This document shows, piece after piece, positions 15,622 through 24,702 of a DNA stretch of 64,000 nt (position 1 is its first letter; each line of letters starts with the position of its first letter). The stretch spans positions 124,001-188,000 of the forward strand of contig NZ_AWGF01000003.1 in the NCBI RefSeq assembly GCF_000495855.1, in the 5' to 3' direction. The position numbers and the translations under genes were made by a program. The DNA comes from Asticcacaulis sp. YBE204. GTDB taxonomy: Bacteria; Pseudomonadota; Alphaproteobacteria; Caulobacterales; Caulobacteraceae. The notes below the pieces were generated by a model. That model was given only the letters and a program-made list of their open reading frames with translations, had not been told where the DNA came from and ran no database searches.

Positions 15622-16779
15622 ATGATTACTACCCTTTGCATTGCCGGTTACCGGTCGCTGCGCGATATCCGGCTTGAACTCGACCCCATCAATATCGTCA
15701 CCGGACCGAACGGTTCGGGCAAGTCGAGCCTGTACCGGTCGTTGCGCCTGCTGGCCGACGTCGCCAACGGTAATATTATCCGCTCTCTGGCGCTGGAAGG
15801 CGGGGTGCAATCCGTCCTGTGGGCCGGATCGCTGGCCTATACCGCGGCCATGAAGCGCGGCGCGCAACGCGTGGTGTCAGGTCAGCAGAAGAAACCGGTC
15901 AGCTTGAAGCTCGGCTTCGCGATGGAAGATTTCGGTTACGCCATCGACCTCGGCTACCCGATCGCGGCGGGGACGTCGATGTTCAACTACGATCCGCATA
16001 TCAAGACCGAAAGCCTGTGGTACGGTCAGGTTTTGCGTCAACGCAACGAAATCGCCTATCGCAACGGTCCGATGGTCAAGGTCCGCGACGCTCACCACAC
16101 CTGGCAGGTCGTCCTGAGTAATCTCGCCACCTTCGACAGCATGATGACCCACGCCAGCGCTCCGACCGACGCCCGTGAACTGCTCATGGTGCGCGAAGCC
16201 ATGCGCGACTGGCGCTTCTACGACCACTTCCGCTCGGACCGCGACTCCGGCGCACGGCGGCCGCAGATCGGTACGCACACGCCGGTGCTGGACAGCGACG
16301 GACACAATCTGGCCGCCGCCGTGCGCACCATCATCGAAATCGGCGACATCGCGGCGTTCAGTACGGCGCTTGACGATGCCTTTCCAGGGGCTTCGGTCGA
16401 TATCCGTGAGGACGGTGGCTATTTCGAGCTCTACATGACTCAGGCCGGGCTGTTTCGGCCTCTGCGCGCGGCGGAACTGTCCGACGGCACCCTACGGTAT
16501 CTGCTGCTGATCGCCGCCCTGCTGTCGCCCCGGCCCCCGGCCCTGATGGTGCTCAACGAACCGGAAATGAGCCTGCATCCGGACCTGTTGCCGGCGCTTG
16601 GGCGGCTGATCGCGGCCTCATCGAAACGCAGCCAGATCATTGTCGTCTCTCACGCGCCGGAATTGGTCGCCGCCATCGAGTCGGCGGCTCAAGCCAAGCG
16701 CATCGAGCTTTACAAGGAAGACGGCGAGACCCTGATTGCCGACCGTGACGAACCGCCGTGGGAATGGCCGTCGCGGTAA
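15622..16779 (+). CDS. AAA-type ATPase of the RecF/OLD-like AAA_21 group
   Basis: 385 residues from the ATG at 15622; an in-frame start at 15574 gives 16 extra residues without homology features. Walker A is GPNGSGKSS at residues 28-36, preceded by Y-R-S-L-R-D typical of SMC/RecF-like N-termini. Near the C-terminus are L-S-D-G-T-L-R-Y (signature), L-N-E-P-E-M-S-L-H-P (Walker B in which Asn replaces the usual Asp) and V-S-H-A-P-E-L (H-loop). No nuclease domain follows. Such stand-alone ATPases occur in defence and in repair contexts; the role here is unknown. Confidence 0.82.
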   Translation: MITTLCIAGYRSLRDIRLELDPINIVTGPNGSGKSSLYRSLRLLADVANGNIIRSLALEGGVQSVLWAGSLAYTAAMKRGAQRVVSGQQKKPVSLKLGFAMEDFGYAIDLGYPIAAGTSMFNYDPHIKTESLWYGQVLRQRNEIAYRNGPMVKVRDAHHTWQVVLSNLATFDSMMTHASAPTDARELLMVREAMRDWRFYDHFRSDRDSGARRPQIGTHTPVLDSDGHNLAAAVRTIIEIGDIAAFSTALDDAFPGASVDIREDGGYFELYMTQAGLFRPLRAAELSDGTLRYLLLIAALLSPRPPALMVLNEPEMSLHPDLLPALGRLIAASSKRSQIIVVSHAPELVAAIESAAQAKRIELYKEDGETLIADRDEPPWEWPSR

Positions 16780-16785
16780 CAGAAA

Positions 16786-16811
16786 AGCCCGCACGGCGGA
16801 CCGCACGGGCT
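16786..16811. terminator. Hairpin between convergent ATPase and fumC
   Basis: AGCCCG (16786-16791) pairs with CGGGCT (16806-16811), with CGG/CCG inside. The stem is short and T-runs are weak, but the position between two convergent stops suits a terminator. Confidence 0.5.
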
Positions 16812-16834
16812 GATTTGCAAACTGCCTTTATGTC

Positions 16835-18337
16835 TTAGCCCGGCGAAACCATGTTTTCCGGGCGGACGAACTGATCGAACTCCTCGTTGGTCAGGTAACC
16901 GCCGCCGACGGCCTCCTCGCGCAGCGTCGTGCCGTTCTTGTGCGCGGTCTTGGCGATCTTGGCGCAGGCATCGTAGCCCAGACGACCGTTCAGCGCCGTG
17001 ACCAGCATCAGCGAGTTTTCGACGCCCTTGCGGATATTGTCGATGCGCGGCTCGATACCCACCACGCAGTTGTCGGTGAAGGACACCGCCGCATCGGCCA
17101 GCAAACGCACCGATTGCAGGAAGTTATAGGCCATGACCGGGTTGAAGACGTTCAGCTCGAAATGACCTTGGCTCCCAGCGAAGGTCAGGGCGGCGTGGTT
17201 GCCGAACACCTGCACGCAGACCTGAGTCAGGGCCTCGCACTGCGTCGGATTGACCTTGCCCGGCATGATCGACGAGCCCGGCTCGTTTTCCGGCAGGGCC
17301 AGTTCGCCCAGACCCGCGCGCGGGCCGGAACCGAGGAAGCGGATGTCGTTGGCGATCTTGAACAGCGACGCGGCGACCGTATTGATGGCGCCGTGCGAGA
17401 AGACCATCGCATCGTGCGCGGCCAGCGCTTCGAACTTGTTCGGCGCCGTGGTGAAACCGAGGCCGGTGATGGCGGCGATCTTTTCGGCCACGCCTTCGGC
17501 AAAGCCGATCGGGGCATTGAGGCCGGTGCCGACGGCGGTGCCGCCCTGGGCCAGTTGCATCAGTTTCGGCAGGGTCTGCTCGATGCGCTCGATGCCGTTG
17601 GTCAGTTGTTGCGTATACCCCGAAAACTCCTGACCGAGCGTCAGGGGCGTGGCGTCCTGCGTGTGGGTGCGACCGATCTTGATGATCGTCTTCCACGCCT
17701 CGGCCTTGTCGTTCAGGGCGTTGCGCAGGGTTTGCAGCGCCGGCAGCAGGCGGTGCGAGATTTCCTCGGCGCAGGCCACGTGCATGGCGGTCGGATAGGT
17801 GTCGTTCGACGACTGCGACATGTTGACGTGGTCGTTGGGGTGAACGGGCTTTTTGGTGCCCATCTCGCCGCCGAGGATTTCAATCGCGCGGTTCGAGATG
17901 ACCTCGTTGGCGTTCATGTTCGACTGCGTGCCCGAGCCCGTCTGCCACACGACCAGCGGGAAGTGCGCGTCGAGCTTGCCTTCGATGACTTCGTTGGCGG
18001 CCTGAACGATGGCGTTGGTCAGGGTCGCGTCGAGCTTACCCAGGGCGTGGTTGGTTTCCGCCGCCGCGCGTTTCACGATGCCGAGCGCCCGCACGATCGG
18101 CAGGGGCTGCTTTTCCCAGCCGATCTTGAAATTGCCGAGCGAGCGCTGGGCCTGCGCGCCCCAATAGACGCTGTTCTCGACTTCGATGGGGCCGAAGGTA
18201 TCGGATTCGGTACGGGTAGTTTTGCTCATGACTGGGGGCTCCACGCTAGCGGGGGTGTCCACCACCGGCGCGACCGCCGGAGTCTTATCGGCCTTTTGGG
18301 ACTTCGATTTTTTCTTACCGAACAACCAGCCGAACAT
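16835..18337 (-). CDS. fumC: Class II fumarate hydratase with N-terminal extension
   Basis: Interconverts fumarate and malate in the TCA cycle. The signature [11 protein letters not shown] and the substrate motifs G-S-G-T-Q-S-N-M-N and [11 protein letters not shown] are intact, and the body has the usual length of about 460 residues. The start at 18337 is preceded by AGGAGG and gives an extra 36 residues beginning [12 protein letters not shown] and then Pro/Val-rich. A second ATG at 18229, next to the canonical N-terminus (T-R-T-E-S-D-T-F-G), has GGAG upstream. Both starts may be used. Confidence 0.93.
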   Translation of the reverse strand: MFGWLFGKKKSKSQKADKTPAVAPVVDTPASVEPPVMSKTTRTESDTFGPIEVENSVYWGAQAQRSLGNFKIGWEKQPLPIVRALGIVKRAAAETNHALGKLDATLTNAIVQAANEVIEGKLDAHFPLVVWQTGSGTQSNMNANEVISNRAIEILGGEMGTKKPVHPNDHVNMSQSSNDTYPTAMHVACAEEISHRLLPALQTLRNALNDKAEAWKTIIKIGRTHTQDATPLTLGQEFSGYTQQLTNGIERIEQTLPKLMQLAQGGTAVGTGLNAPIGFAEGVAEKIAAITGLGFTTAPNKFEALAAHDAMVFSHGAINTVAASLFKIANDIRFLGSGPRAGLGELALPENEPGSSIMPGKVNPTQCEALTQVCVQVFGNHAALTFAGSQGHFELNVFNPVMAYNFLQSVRLLADAAVSFTDNCVVGIEPRIDNIRKGVENSLMLVTALNGRLGYDACAKIAKTAHKNGTTLREEAVGGGYLTNEEFDQFVRPENMVSPG

Positions 18338-18689
18338 GGAAACACCCCTCCTGAATTTCACCGTGGTTCAGTGGAACATTTGACCGGAAAGTGCAACGGT
18401 TTTTACATCTAAGCCCTTACATCCTCCCCTGTAGCGTAGCGTACGGGGGAGGTGTCGCGGCGAAGTCCGCGACGGAGGGGGCCTTGCGATGGCTCCTGTT
18501 AAGTGCCCTCGCGGTCATTCGGCGAAGGATTATTGATTGCCACCAAACGTTTTCCCTCTGACCACATCGCACATAGCAGCGCTATCAGCGTTGGTGCCGT
18601 TGTGCCATTCTAGATAATACCCATAATTTTATACTGGCACTGCTTATAACAACCGTGTCATTTAAGAAAATGCAACTTTGGAGAAAACG
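18338..18689. other. Gap holding a REP-like unit and the DUF262 promoter region
   Basis: 352 bases without a gene. The left part has a REP-like unit at 18418-18480. From about 18520 the base composition turns AT-rich. TATACT at 18630-18635 could be a -10 box for the DUF262 gene, though no good -35 box is seen. Confidence 0.5.
18418..18480. repeat. GC-rich REP-like unit
   Basis: ACATCCTCCCCTGTAGCG then TAGCGTACGGGGGAGGTGT, a hairpin with CTCCCC/GGGGAG arms, then GTCCGCGACGGAGGGGG. An almost identical unit lies inside tilS at about 43064-43132, so the unit has been copied within the genome. Confidence 0.85.
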
Positions 18690-19739
18690 ATGGCCAGCAT
18701 ACCTCAGACATACACCATTTCTGATTTTCTCGACTGGCATCGTCAAAAGCAATTGATTTTGGAGCCAAAATTTCAACGCGGCTCTGTTTGGACGCCACAG
18801 GCTCAAACATTTCTGATTGACACAATACTTCGCAAATTTCCAATTCCCTCAATCTATCTGAGGACACGCATCAATCCGACCACACAAGGCTCAATACGAG
18901 AAGTAGTAGATGGTCAGCAGCGCCTGCGAGCTATAATTGGGTTTGCCTCAAACGAGCTTCGGCTAAGTCAGCGCACGCCAGAAATTGGTGGAATGCGGTA
19001 CAATGATCTGGATGACCAGGTGAAGGCTGATTTTCTTTCATATGGCATAACCACAGTCCAACTCATTAACGCTTCTGACGCGGATGTGCTGGAGGTTTTT
19101 GCTCGGTTGAACTCGTACAGCGTCAAAGTCACACCAGCAGAGTTGCGCCATGCCAAGTTCGATGAACCAGTCAAATGGGCCATTTGGAACACAACGCGAA
19201 AATGGGGGGTTCTGTGGGATGAATATCATGTGGTTTCAATTAGAGACAGTGTTCGGCTCAAAAACACAACGCTGATCGCGGAAATGTACATGGCCATGAA
19301 GGATGGTATAGGTGACGGTGGCGAGGACAAAGTGACCAGCTTTTACACCTCCCATAAAAAGCTATCAGATGATGATCTTGAACCAATAACCACTCAAATA
19401 AATACAACTATCTCAGAGGCAGTTGAATGGTTTGGCACTTTATTAGCCAAAACAACTTTTTTTGATGCCCCGAATTTCTTAATGCTAGTAACCGCTATAG
19501 CTTTTGTAAAAGGTATTATGCCCGTTTCGGCGGTATCTGAAAGCGTCAAAGAGGTTCGTGGTGTGGGAGTTAATTTGGATAAAGCGCGTGAGCAGCTTGG
19601 CCTTCTAAGCGCCGCAGTGGAAAACGAGGACGTAACTGGGGCGTATTCCGAATTCGTTTTAGCCACTAAAAGTTCGACGCAGCGCGTAAGTTCAAGAAAG
19701 GTCAGATTTGCCAATATAGCAAGAGCACTCGCCCGATAA
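18690..19739 (+). CDS. DUF262 (GmrSD N-terminal-like) protein
   Basis: 349 residues from ATG 18690, which has GGAG 8 bases upstream; a TTG at 18678 is less likely. The N-terminal part has E-P-K-F-Q-R-G-S-V-W, L-I-D-T-I-L-R-K-F-P-I-P-S-I-Y-L and V-V-D-G-Q-Q-R-L-R-A (residues 72-81), the DUF262/ParB-nuclease-like motif of GmrS-type proteins. No DUF1524 HNH domain follows, so it is not a full GmrSD. The DNA is AT-rich with codon use unlike the neighbours. The next start overlaps its stop by one base, so it works with the HEPN gene. Confidence 0.83.
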   Translation: MASIPQTYTISDFLDWHRQKQLILEPKFQRGSVWTPQAQTFLIDTILRKFPIPSIYLRTRINPTTQGSIREVVDGQQRLRAIIGFASNELRLSQRTPEIGGMRYNDLDDQVKADFLSYGITTVQLINASDADVLEVFARLNSYSVKVTPAELRHAKFDEPVKWAIWNTTRKWGVLWDEYHVVSIRDSVRLKNTTLIAEMYMAMKDGIGDGGEDKVTSFYTSHKKLSDDDLEPITTQINTTISEAVEWFGTLLAKTTFFDAPNFLMLVTAIAFVKGIMPVSAVSESVKEVRGVGVNLDKAREQLGLLSAAVENEDVTGAYSEFVLATKSSTQRVSSRKVRFANIARALAR

Positions 19740-20335
19740 TGCTAATACCACTTACGTCGACACTTGAGAAACGTGTAGATGCATTGGCGCTGGAAGCTGG
19801 TGATCTATTCAGCTCGCCGCTAACGCCAGCAACACGCAGACAAGCTGAACATTTGGCATTTCAGCTACAAACAACTTGGGAGTTGTATGTTAGAAATTTT
19901 GTACTGATATCAGCTTCAGGTCACGGCAGTGACCGAAGTGGCATCGTAGCGTCTAGCCTCCCGTTTAGATATCGCTCCCGTGAGGCGGCGGGGCACTACC
20001 TCATTTCTTTGTACAGAAGACGACCGTATGAGCCAGATTGGTATAAGCCGATTGATGCAATTCAAGCTGCCAACCTTTTGAGAATTGGCAATTTCGCAAA
20101 ATTTGCCAGCGCAGTGGGGTCGACGCCTTGGTTACTAGATGAATTGCGGCTTACACGAAATTTCTTTGCGCATAAATCTAAGAGGTCAGCGTTGCAACTC
20201 CGTGCTTTGGGTTGGTTTGCAAGTAGTGACAAAATTTCGGTAGAAACCACAATGACGCCGTACGTAGCAGGCGGGGTTCGCAGATTTGATTCTTGGTGTA
20301 CTTCGATCAAAGCAGTTGCGAACGGAATGATATAG
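19739..20335 (+). CDS. HEPN-domain protein paired with DUF262
   Basis: 198 residues, mostly helical. R140-N-F-F-A-H145 is the R-x4-H signature of HEPN ribonucleases, and W47-E-L-Y-V-R in the first long helix fits MAE_28990/RiboL-PSP-type HEPN families. HEPN proteins are often RNases in toxin-antitoxin or antiphage modules. ATG 19739 overlaps the DUF262 stop (TAATG), so the two are translated together. AT-rich, atypical codon use suggests recent transfer. The assignment rests on the motif and helical pattern, not a search. Confidence 0.68.
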   Translation: MLIPLTSTLEKRVDALALEAGDLFSSPLTPATRRQAEHLAFQLQTTWELYVRNFVLISASGHGSDRSGIVASSLPFRYRSREAAGHYLISLYRRRPYEPDWYKPIDAIQAANLLRIGNFAKFASAVGSTPWLLDELRLTRNFFAHKSKRSALQLRALGWFASSDKISVETTMTPYVAGGVRRFDSWCTSIKAVANGMI

Positions 20336-20445
20336 CTAAATACCGTCCACACCAGATACTTCAGCCGCGCGCCGTAAAAGCGCTAATGTCTCCAAAGGGC
20401 CATAACAGGTAATTTCACGTAAGTTATCCCCGCCCACTCAACTCC

Positions 20446-21063
20446 GTGCATCCTATCCGCATGGCATTGGATGCGCGCACCCCTGAAGAAAAACTGAGCC
20501 CGGAGGCACGGCGCGGACATTTGCGCGCCTTTGCCGACCGGATGCTGCTCAGGACCGTGGCGCTGGACGATCCCCAAGACCTCTCCGGCGTCGAGCGCGC
20601 CGTGCGCGTGGTCGCTGTCATCGAGCGCATCTACAGCCGCTGCGACCGCGACGAAGGGCAGGCCCCCGATCCGCACAAGCTGCAAACCGAACGCGCCCGC
20701 CATCAGGCCGAGGCCGTCAAGGCCCGCGTGAATCTGGCCGGGATACTGGAGTGGGGCGACAAGCGCCAAAAGGCTTTGGGGTCGTGGTGGGACGCTGCCG
20801 GAACGACGGTCGAGGCACCGGTCAAGGCGGAAACGCCGGTGGCGGTGCGCGCGACTGAGGCGGTGGTTGCGGTGAAAGCGGCTGAGCCCAAGGTGGCGGA
20901 TGAGAGTCCGAAGACCTTGCCGGGGCTGACGCCTGCGGTTGATGCGAGTTATGTCGATTATACAGATGCGATCCTCAAGGCGCGGTCCGCGTTGGGACTG
21001 CGCGACGTGTCGGTGTCGGAGATCGCGGACACTGAGAAAAGGCCCCCACCACCCCGAGCCTGA
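20446..21063 (+). CDS. Hypothetical protein with Ala/Val/Glu-rich C-terminal half
   Basis: 205 residues. The N-terminal 115 residues are charged and helical (R-R-G-H-L-R-A-F-A-D-R-M-L-L-R, A-V-R-V-V-A-V-I-E-R-I-Y-S-R-C). The rest is low complexity with many Ala, Val, Glu and Lys. The last residues, E-K-R-P-P-P-P-R-A, are written in a GC-rich repeat that begins at about 21040, so the natural C-terminus has probably been replaced or extended by that repeat. A second ATG at 20461 is also possible. I do not recognise the family. Confidence 0.55.
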   Translation: MHPIRMALDARTPEEKLSPEARRGHLRAFADRMLLRTVALDDPQDLSGVERAVRVVAVIERIYSRCDRDEGQAPDPHKLQTERARHQAEAVKARVNLAGILEWGDKRQKALGSWWDAAGTTVEAPVKAETPVAVRATEAVVAVKAAEPKVADESPKTLPGLTPAVDASYVDYTDAILKARSALGLRDVSVSEIADTEKRPPPPRA

Positions 21064-21118
21064 CGGCTCGCGGTCCCCGGCACCGGCCGCCCGGCTCCTC
21101 GCGTGGCGGGGAGGTATT
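21040..21118. repeat. GC-rich REP-like unit
   Basis: AGGCCCCCACCACCCCGAGC ... GGTCCCCGGCACCGGCCGCCCGGC ... GTGGCGGGGAGGT. Much of it matches the 13.6-13.8 kb element (CCGGCACCGGCCGCCCGG). It overlaps the end of the preceding ORF. Confidence 0.75.
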
Positions 21119-21159
21119 AGAAAGCTCTCTTGCCCTGATACCCCGTAGGGGCGAGGGGA

Positions 21160-23004
21160 TTAATCGGCGATAAACCCGCCCGTTTGTCTGGCCCAGAGGC
21201 GCGCGTACAATCCACCCTGCGCCAGCAGTTCCGCGTGTGTGCCGGTTTCGATGATGCGCCCCTTGTCCATCACCACCAGCCGGTCCATCCGCGCGATGGT
21301 CGATAAGCGGTGCGCGATGGCGATGACCGTCTTGCCCTGCATCAGGTCGAGCAGGCTTTCCTGAATCGCCGCCTCGACCTCCGAGTCCAAGGCCGAGGTC
21401 GCTTCATCGAGCACGAGGATCGGCGCGTCTTTCAGCAGCACCCGCGCGATGGCGATGCGCTGCCGCTGGCCGCCGGAGAGCTTGACCCCGCGTTCGCCGA
21501 CCTGCGCGTCGAGCCCCTCACCACCCTTGCCGTCGTTGAGGCCGGGGATGAAGCTCCATGCGTGGGCGCGTTCGGCGGCCTCGATGATCTCGGCCTCGGT
21601 CGCGTCAGGACGACCATAGGCGATATTGTCGCGGATCGAGCGGTGCAGCAGGGAATTGTCCTGCGTCACCATGCCGATGCGGGCGCGCAGGGATTCCTGA
21701 CCGACCTGTGCGATGTCCTGACCGTCGATGGTGATGCGCCCGCTGCTCAGGTCGTAGAGCCTGAGGAACACGTTGACGAGGGTCGATTTCCCCGCCCCCG
21801 AAGGCCCGACGACGCCGATCTTCTCGCCGGGTTTCAGCGTCAGGTCGATACCGTCGAGCGCGACCGGCCCGCCTTCGCCCGCGCCGTAATGGAAGCGCAC
21901 GTCGTCGAAGCGGACCTCGCCGTCGCTCACCGTGAGGTCGCGGGCATCCGGCGCATCGGTAACGCTGTGCGGACGGGCGATGGTCTCCATGCCGTTCTGC
22001 ACCGTGCCGATATTCTCGAACAGGCCGGTGATCTGGAACATGATCCAGCCCGACATGTTGAGCAGCCGGTTGGTCAGGGCCGCGATCATGGCAATCGCAC
22101 CCACCGTGATGGCGCTGATCCCCCACAGCCAGATGGCCAGCCCGCCCATGCCGATCAGAAGCGCCGCATTGATCACGGCGACATAGGCTTCGAGCGACGA
22201 GATCAGCCGCTGCTGGACCTGCCAGGCGCTATTGTTGATACGCAGGCCTTCGCGGACATAGTCGTCCTCGAACTGCGTATTGGCGAACAGCTTGACGGTC
22301 TGGATATTGGTATAGCTGTCGACCGTCCGGCCCACAAGCGAGGAACGCGCTTCGGAGCCGGCCTTCGACGCCTCGGCCAGACGCGGGATGAACCACCAGC
22401 AACCACCGGCATAGAGCGCGCCCCAGATCGCCAGCGGCCCGATCAGGCGCAGGTCGGCCTCAATGAAGAGATAAAGGGCGCTGACCACATAGACGACCAG
22501 ATAGAGGAAGGTATCGAACAGGCTGGTCAGGGTGTTGCGCAGGGCGCCCGCCGTGTCGATGACCTTCGAGGCCACCCGCCCGGCATAGTCGTTGCTGAAG
22601 AAGCTTAAGGATTGCCGCACGACGTGGCGGTGCGACTGCCAGCGGATCAGCGAGGAGAAGTTCGACTCGACCGCCTGACGCAGGATCAGCGAGTGGAACA
22701 TGATGGTCAGCGGCCACGCCAGCCCCAGCACCAGCAGCATGCGCACGAAGTCCGGTCCGTGCCGCGTCCACAGGTCGGCGGGCTTGGCCGTGGTCAGGAT
22801 GTCGATGACCTCGGCGATGTAGCGAAAGACCATGACTTCGGTCAGGGTGGCGAAGAACCCGGCAAGGATCAGGACGATGAACACCGGCCACGCCTGAACG
22901 ATAAAGCGCCAGTAGAACCGCCAAAGGCTATCGGGCGGCGTCCCCTCATTATAGGAGCGGAACGGGTCGATCAGGGCTTCGAAGCGGCGGAACAGGAATT
23001 TCAT
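21160..23004 (-). CDS. Type I ABC exporter, fused permease and ATPase (MsbA-like)
   Basis: 614 residues. An N-terminal membrane domain with about six helices (residues 35-330) is followed by an ATPase with Walker A GPSGAGKST at 400-408, signature L-S-G-G-Q-R-Q-R, Walker B I-L-V-L-D-E-A-T-S-A-L-D and H-loop A-H-R-L-S-T. A homodimer is expected. Substrate cannot be told; lipid, drug or peptide export are all compatible. No partner gene or accessory factor is adjacent. The start ATG at 23004 faces the MAPEG gene with about 90 bases between. Confidence 0.9.
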   Translation of the reverse strand: MKFLFRRFEALIDPFRSYNEGTPPDSLWRFYWRFIVQAWPVFIVLILAGFFATLTEVMVFRYIAEVIDILTTAKPADLWTRHGPDFVRMLLVLGLAWPLTIMFHSLILRQAVESNFSSLIRWQSHRHVVRQSLSFFSNDYAGRVASKVIDTAGALRNTLTSLFDTFLYLVVYVVSALYLFIEADLRLIGPLAIWGALYAGGCWWFIPRLAEASKAGSEARSSLVGRTVDSYTNIQTVKLFANTQFEDDYVREGLRINNSAWQVQQRLISSLEAYVAVINAALLIGMGGLAIWLWGISAITVGAIAMIAALTNRLLNMSGWIMFQITGLFENIGTVQNGMETIARPHSVTDAPDARDLTVSDGEVRFDDVRFHYGAGEGGPVALDGIDLTLKPGEKIGVVGPSGAGKSTLVNVFLRLYDLSSGRITIDGQDIAQVGQESLRARIGMVTQDNSLLHRSIRDNIAYGRPDATEAEIIEAAERAHAWSFIPGLNDGKGGEGLDAQVGERGVKLSGGQRQRIAIARVLLKDAPILVLDEATSALDSEVEAAIQESLLDLMQGKTVIAIAHRLSTIARMDRLVVMDKGRIIETGTHAELLAQGGLYARLWARQTGGFIAD

Positions 23005-23094
23005 GGGATTGTCTTAGCGCTCGGCGGGTCAGGCCGTGTCAGTAGCGCAAACCGCCGGGTCGTGCCATGCTGCGGCAAAGAAAAGGGAGGCACC

Positions 23095-23523
23095 ATGCCC
23101 AATTCGTTGCTTATACTGTGGCCGGTCGGCGCTCTGGCGGCCCTGACCTTCGTCATGCTAACGGGAATCCTGATCAGCCGCATCGGGGCCGTGCGCAAGC
23201 GACAGGTCTCGCCGCGCGACTTCGCTCTGGGGGAATCGAAGCGCGTGCCCGCACGCCTGACCCAGATCAGCCGCAACTATGCCAGCCTGCTGGAACTACC
23301 GGTGCTGTTCTATGTGGTTTGTCTGCTGATGATTGTGACGAAGACGGTGTCGGACGTGCAGTTGGTGCTGGCGTGGCTGTTCGTGGCGTTCCGGGCCGCG
23401 CATACTATCATCCATGTGACGATCAACCATATACTGCTGCGGTTGTTCGCCTTTGCCAGTTCGGTGACGGTGCTGGTGGTGATGTGGGTGCTTTTTTTCG
23501 TCAGAGTGAGCGCGATCGGATAA
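23095..23523 (+). CDS. MAPEG family membrane protein
   Basis: 142 residues from the ATG at 23095, which follows GGGAGG; a longer frame to 22612 is antisense to the ABC gene and is rejected. Four hydrophobic helices, with the loop R-N-Y-A-S-L-L-E-L-P-V-L-F-Y-V and F-V-A-F-R-A-A-H-T-I-I-H-V-T-I-N-H of MAPEG proteins (membrane-associated eicosanoid and glutathione metabolism). The bacterial role is usually unknown. Confidence 0.88.
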   Translation: MPNSLLILWPVGALAALTFVMLTGILISRIGAVRKRQVSPRDFALGESKRVPARLTQISRNYASLLELPVLFYVVCLLMIVTKTVSDVQLVLAWLFVAFRAAHTIIHVTINHILLRLFAFASSVTVLVVMWVLFFVRVSAIG

Positions 23524-23544
23524 GCCGGAGGGAGCGGAAATATC

Positions 23545-23714
23545 GGCGTTGTACCCCTCCGTCACGCCCTCGCTTAGGCTCGGTCGCGCCACCTCCCCAC
23601 TGCGTAGGGAGGAGGGAGCGTGAGGGGGACGTTATATGTACGCCCTCCTCCCTATCGAGCCTAAGCGAAGATGGGGAGGTGGATCGGCGCGTGAGCGACG
23701 AGACGGAGGGGTAA
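23545..23714. repeat. GC-rich REP-like inverted pair
   Basis: ACCCCTCCGTCACGCCCTCG ... CTGCGTAGGGAGGAGGGAG on the left, and the mirror CCTCCTCCCTATCGAGCC ... GATGGGGAGGTGG ... GACGGAGGGGT on the right, with matching arms over about 60 bases each. Nearly the same units as at 2.7-2.9 kb. No gene lies in it. Confidence 0.85.
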
Positions 23715-23730
23715 TCCCCAAGCCAACAAA

Positions 23731-23758
23731 AAGCGCGGACGTTGCCGCCCGCGCCTTT
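23731..23758 (-). terminator. Terminator of the Lys/Ala-rich gene
   Basis: On the minus strand GCGCGGGCGG ... CCGCGC followed by TTTTT (plus-strand 23728-23732). The stem GCGCGG/CCGCGC is at 23733-23738 and 23749-23754. Confidence 0.75.
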
Positions 23759-23780
23759 AAAACGATCTTTGAAAACCAGC

Positions 23781-24608
23781 TTACTTCTTGAACAGCCAGT
23801 CGAAGAAGCCCTTCTTCTTGACTTCGGTCTGAGCCTTGCGGACCTCCGCCTGAACCTTTTCCGCCTCGACCTGAGCCTTAGACACCGCCTCTTCGACGGC
23901 TTCCTTGGCGTCGGCCAGAACCGGCTTGGCCTTCTCGACGGCTTCGTCGATCTTCACCTTGGCCGCCGCGGCGACATCCTCGACCTTGGCTTTCGCTTCG
24001 GCGATCTTCGGCTTCGCGGCCTCGACGGCGTCTTCGATCTTGTCCTTAGCCGTATCAACCGCCGTGTCGAGCTTGGCCTTGGCGTCAGCAACGATCGGCT
24101 TGGCCGCTTCGGCCGCGTCTTCGATCTTGTCTTTCGCGACGCCCACGGCGGCCTCGGCCTGAGCCTTGGCCTTTTCCAGCACAGGCTTGGCTTTCTTCAC
24201 GGCCTTGTCGACCTCGGCCTGAGCGGCGTCGATGGCCTTGGCAGCCTGAGTCTTGGCCTTGGCGACGGCGGGGGCGGCAGCGGCCTTGACCTTGGTCGCC
24301 TTGGTGGTCGCGGCGGCAGCCTTCTTGGCCTGGGTCTCGACGGTCTTTTCGACCTGCTCGACCTTGGCCTTGGCGACCTTGGTGGCCTTGTCGATCTTGG
24401 CGGTCACGGTCTTGGTCGCGGCCTCGGCCTTCTTGGTCGCGGCGGATGCCGACTTGACGGCCTTCTTGGCGGTCGCCTCGGCTGCCGCTACGGTCTTCTC
24501 AGCGGTTGCCTTGACCACCGGCGCCTTGCGCGCAATCGTCTTTTTCACCCCGGCATCGGCCGGAATCTCGCTCACCGCCGCCTTGATCGTCTTTTTTTCC
24601 GTCGCCAT
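23781..24608 (-). CDS. Lys/Ala-rich helical repeat protein with C-terminal amphipathic tail
   Basis: 275 residues from ATG 24608 (a GTG one codon upstream is also in frame). Almost entirely Ala, Lys, Glu, Val and Asp in helical repeats such as A-K-D-K-I-E-D-A-(A/V)-E-A-A-K-P, occurring at least three times at about 33-residue spacing. The N-terminal half is basic, like histone-H1-type or AlgP/PhaF-type tails. The second half is acidic/basic mixed, LEA- or phasin-like. The chain ends KKKGFFDWLFKK, a likely membrane or granule anchor. DNA binding, granule binding or structural roles are all possible. Confidence 0.75.
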   Translation of the reverse strand: MATEKKTIKAAVSEIPADAGVKKTIARKAPVVKATAEKTVAAAEATAKKAVKSASAATKKAEAATKTVTAKIDKATKVAKAKVEQVEKTVETQAKKAAAATTKATKVKAAAAPAVAKAKTQAAKAIDAAQAEVDKAVKKAKPVLEKAKAQAEAAVGVAKDKIEDAAEAAKPIVADAKAKLDTAVDTAKDKIEDAVEAAKPKIAEAKAKVEDVAAAAKVKIDEAVEKAKPVLADAKEAVEEAVSKAQVEAEKVQAEVRKAQTEVKKKGFFDWLFKK

Positions 24609-24702
24609 CACTTACTTTCCCATTGGCGTAGGGCTACCCTTACGCGTAAAGACCGTTTGAAATTTTTTCGTCACATCGAATCGGACGTTTCGTATAGCCG
24701 TC

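Noticed and set aside
16940-18412. 490-codon plus-strand ORF
   Set aside because: Antisense to fumC, which is unmistakable.
21310-22608. 432-codon plus-strand ORF
   Set aside because: Antisense to the ABC exporter; composition (many Arg, Asp, Gly, His) is that of a shadow frame in GC-rich DNA.
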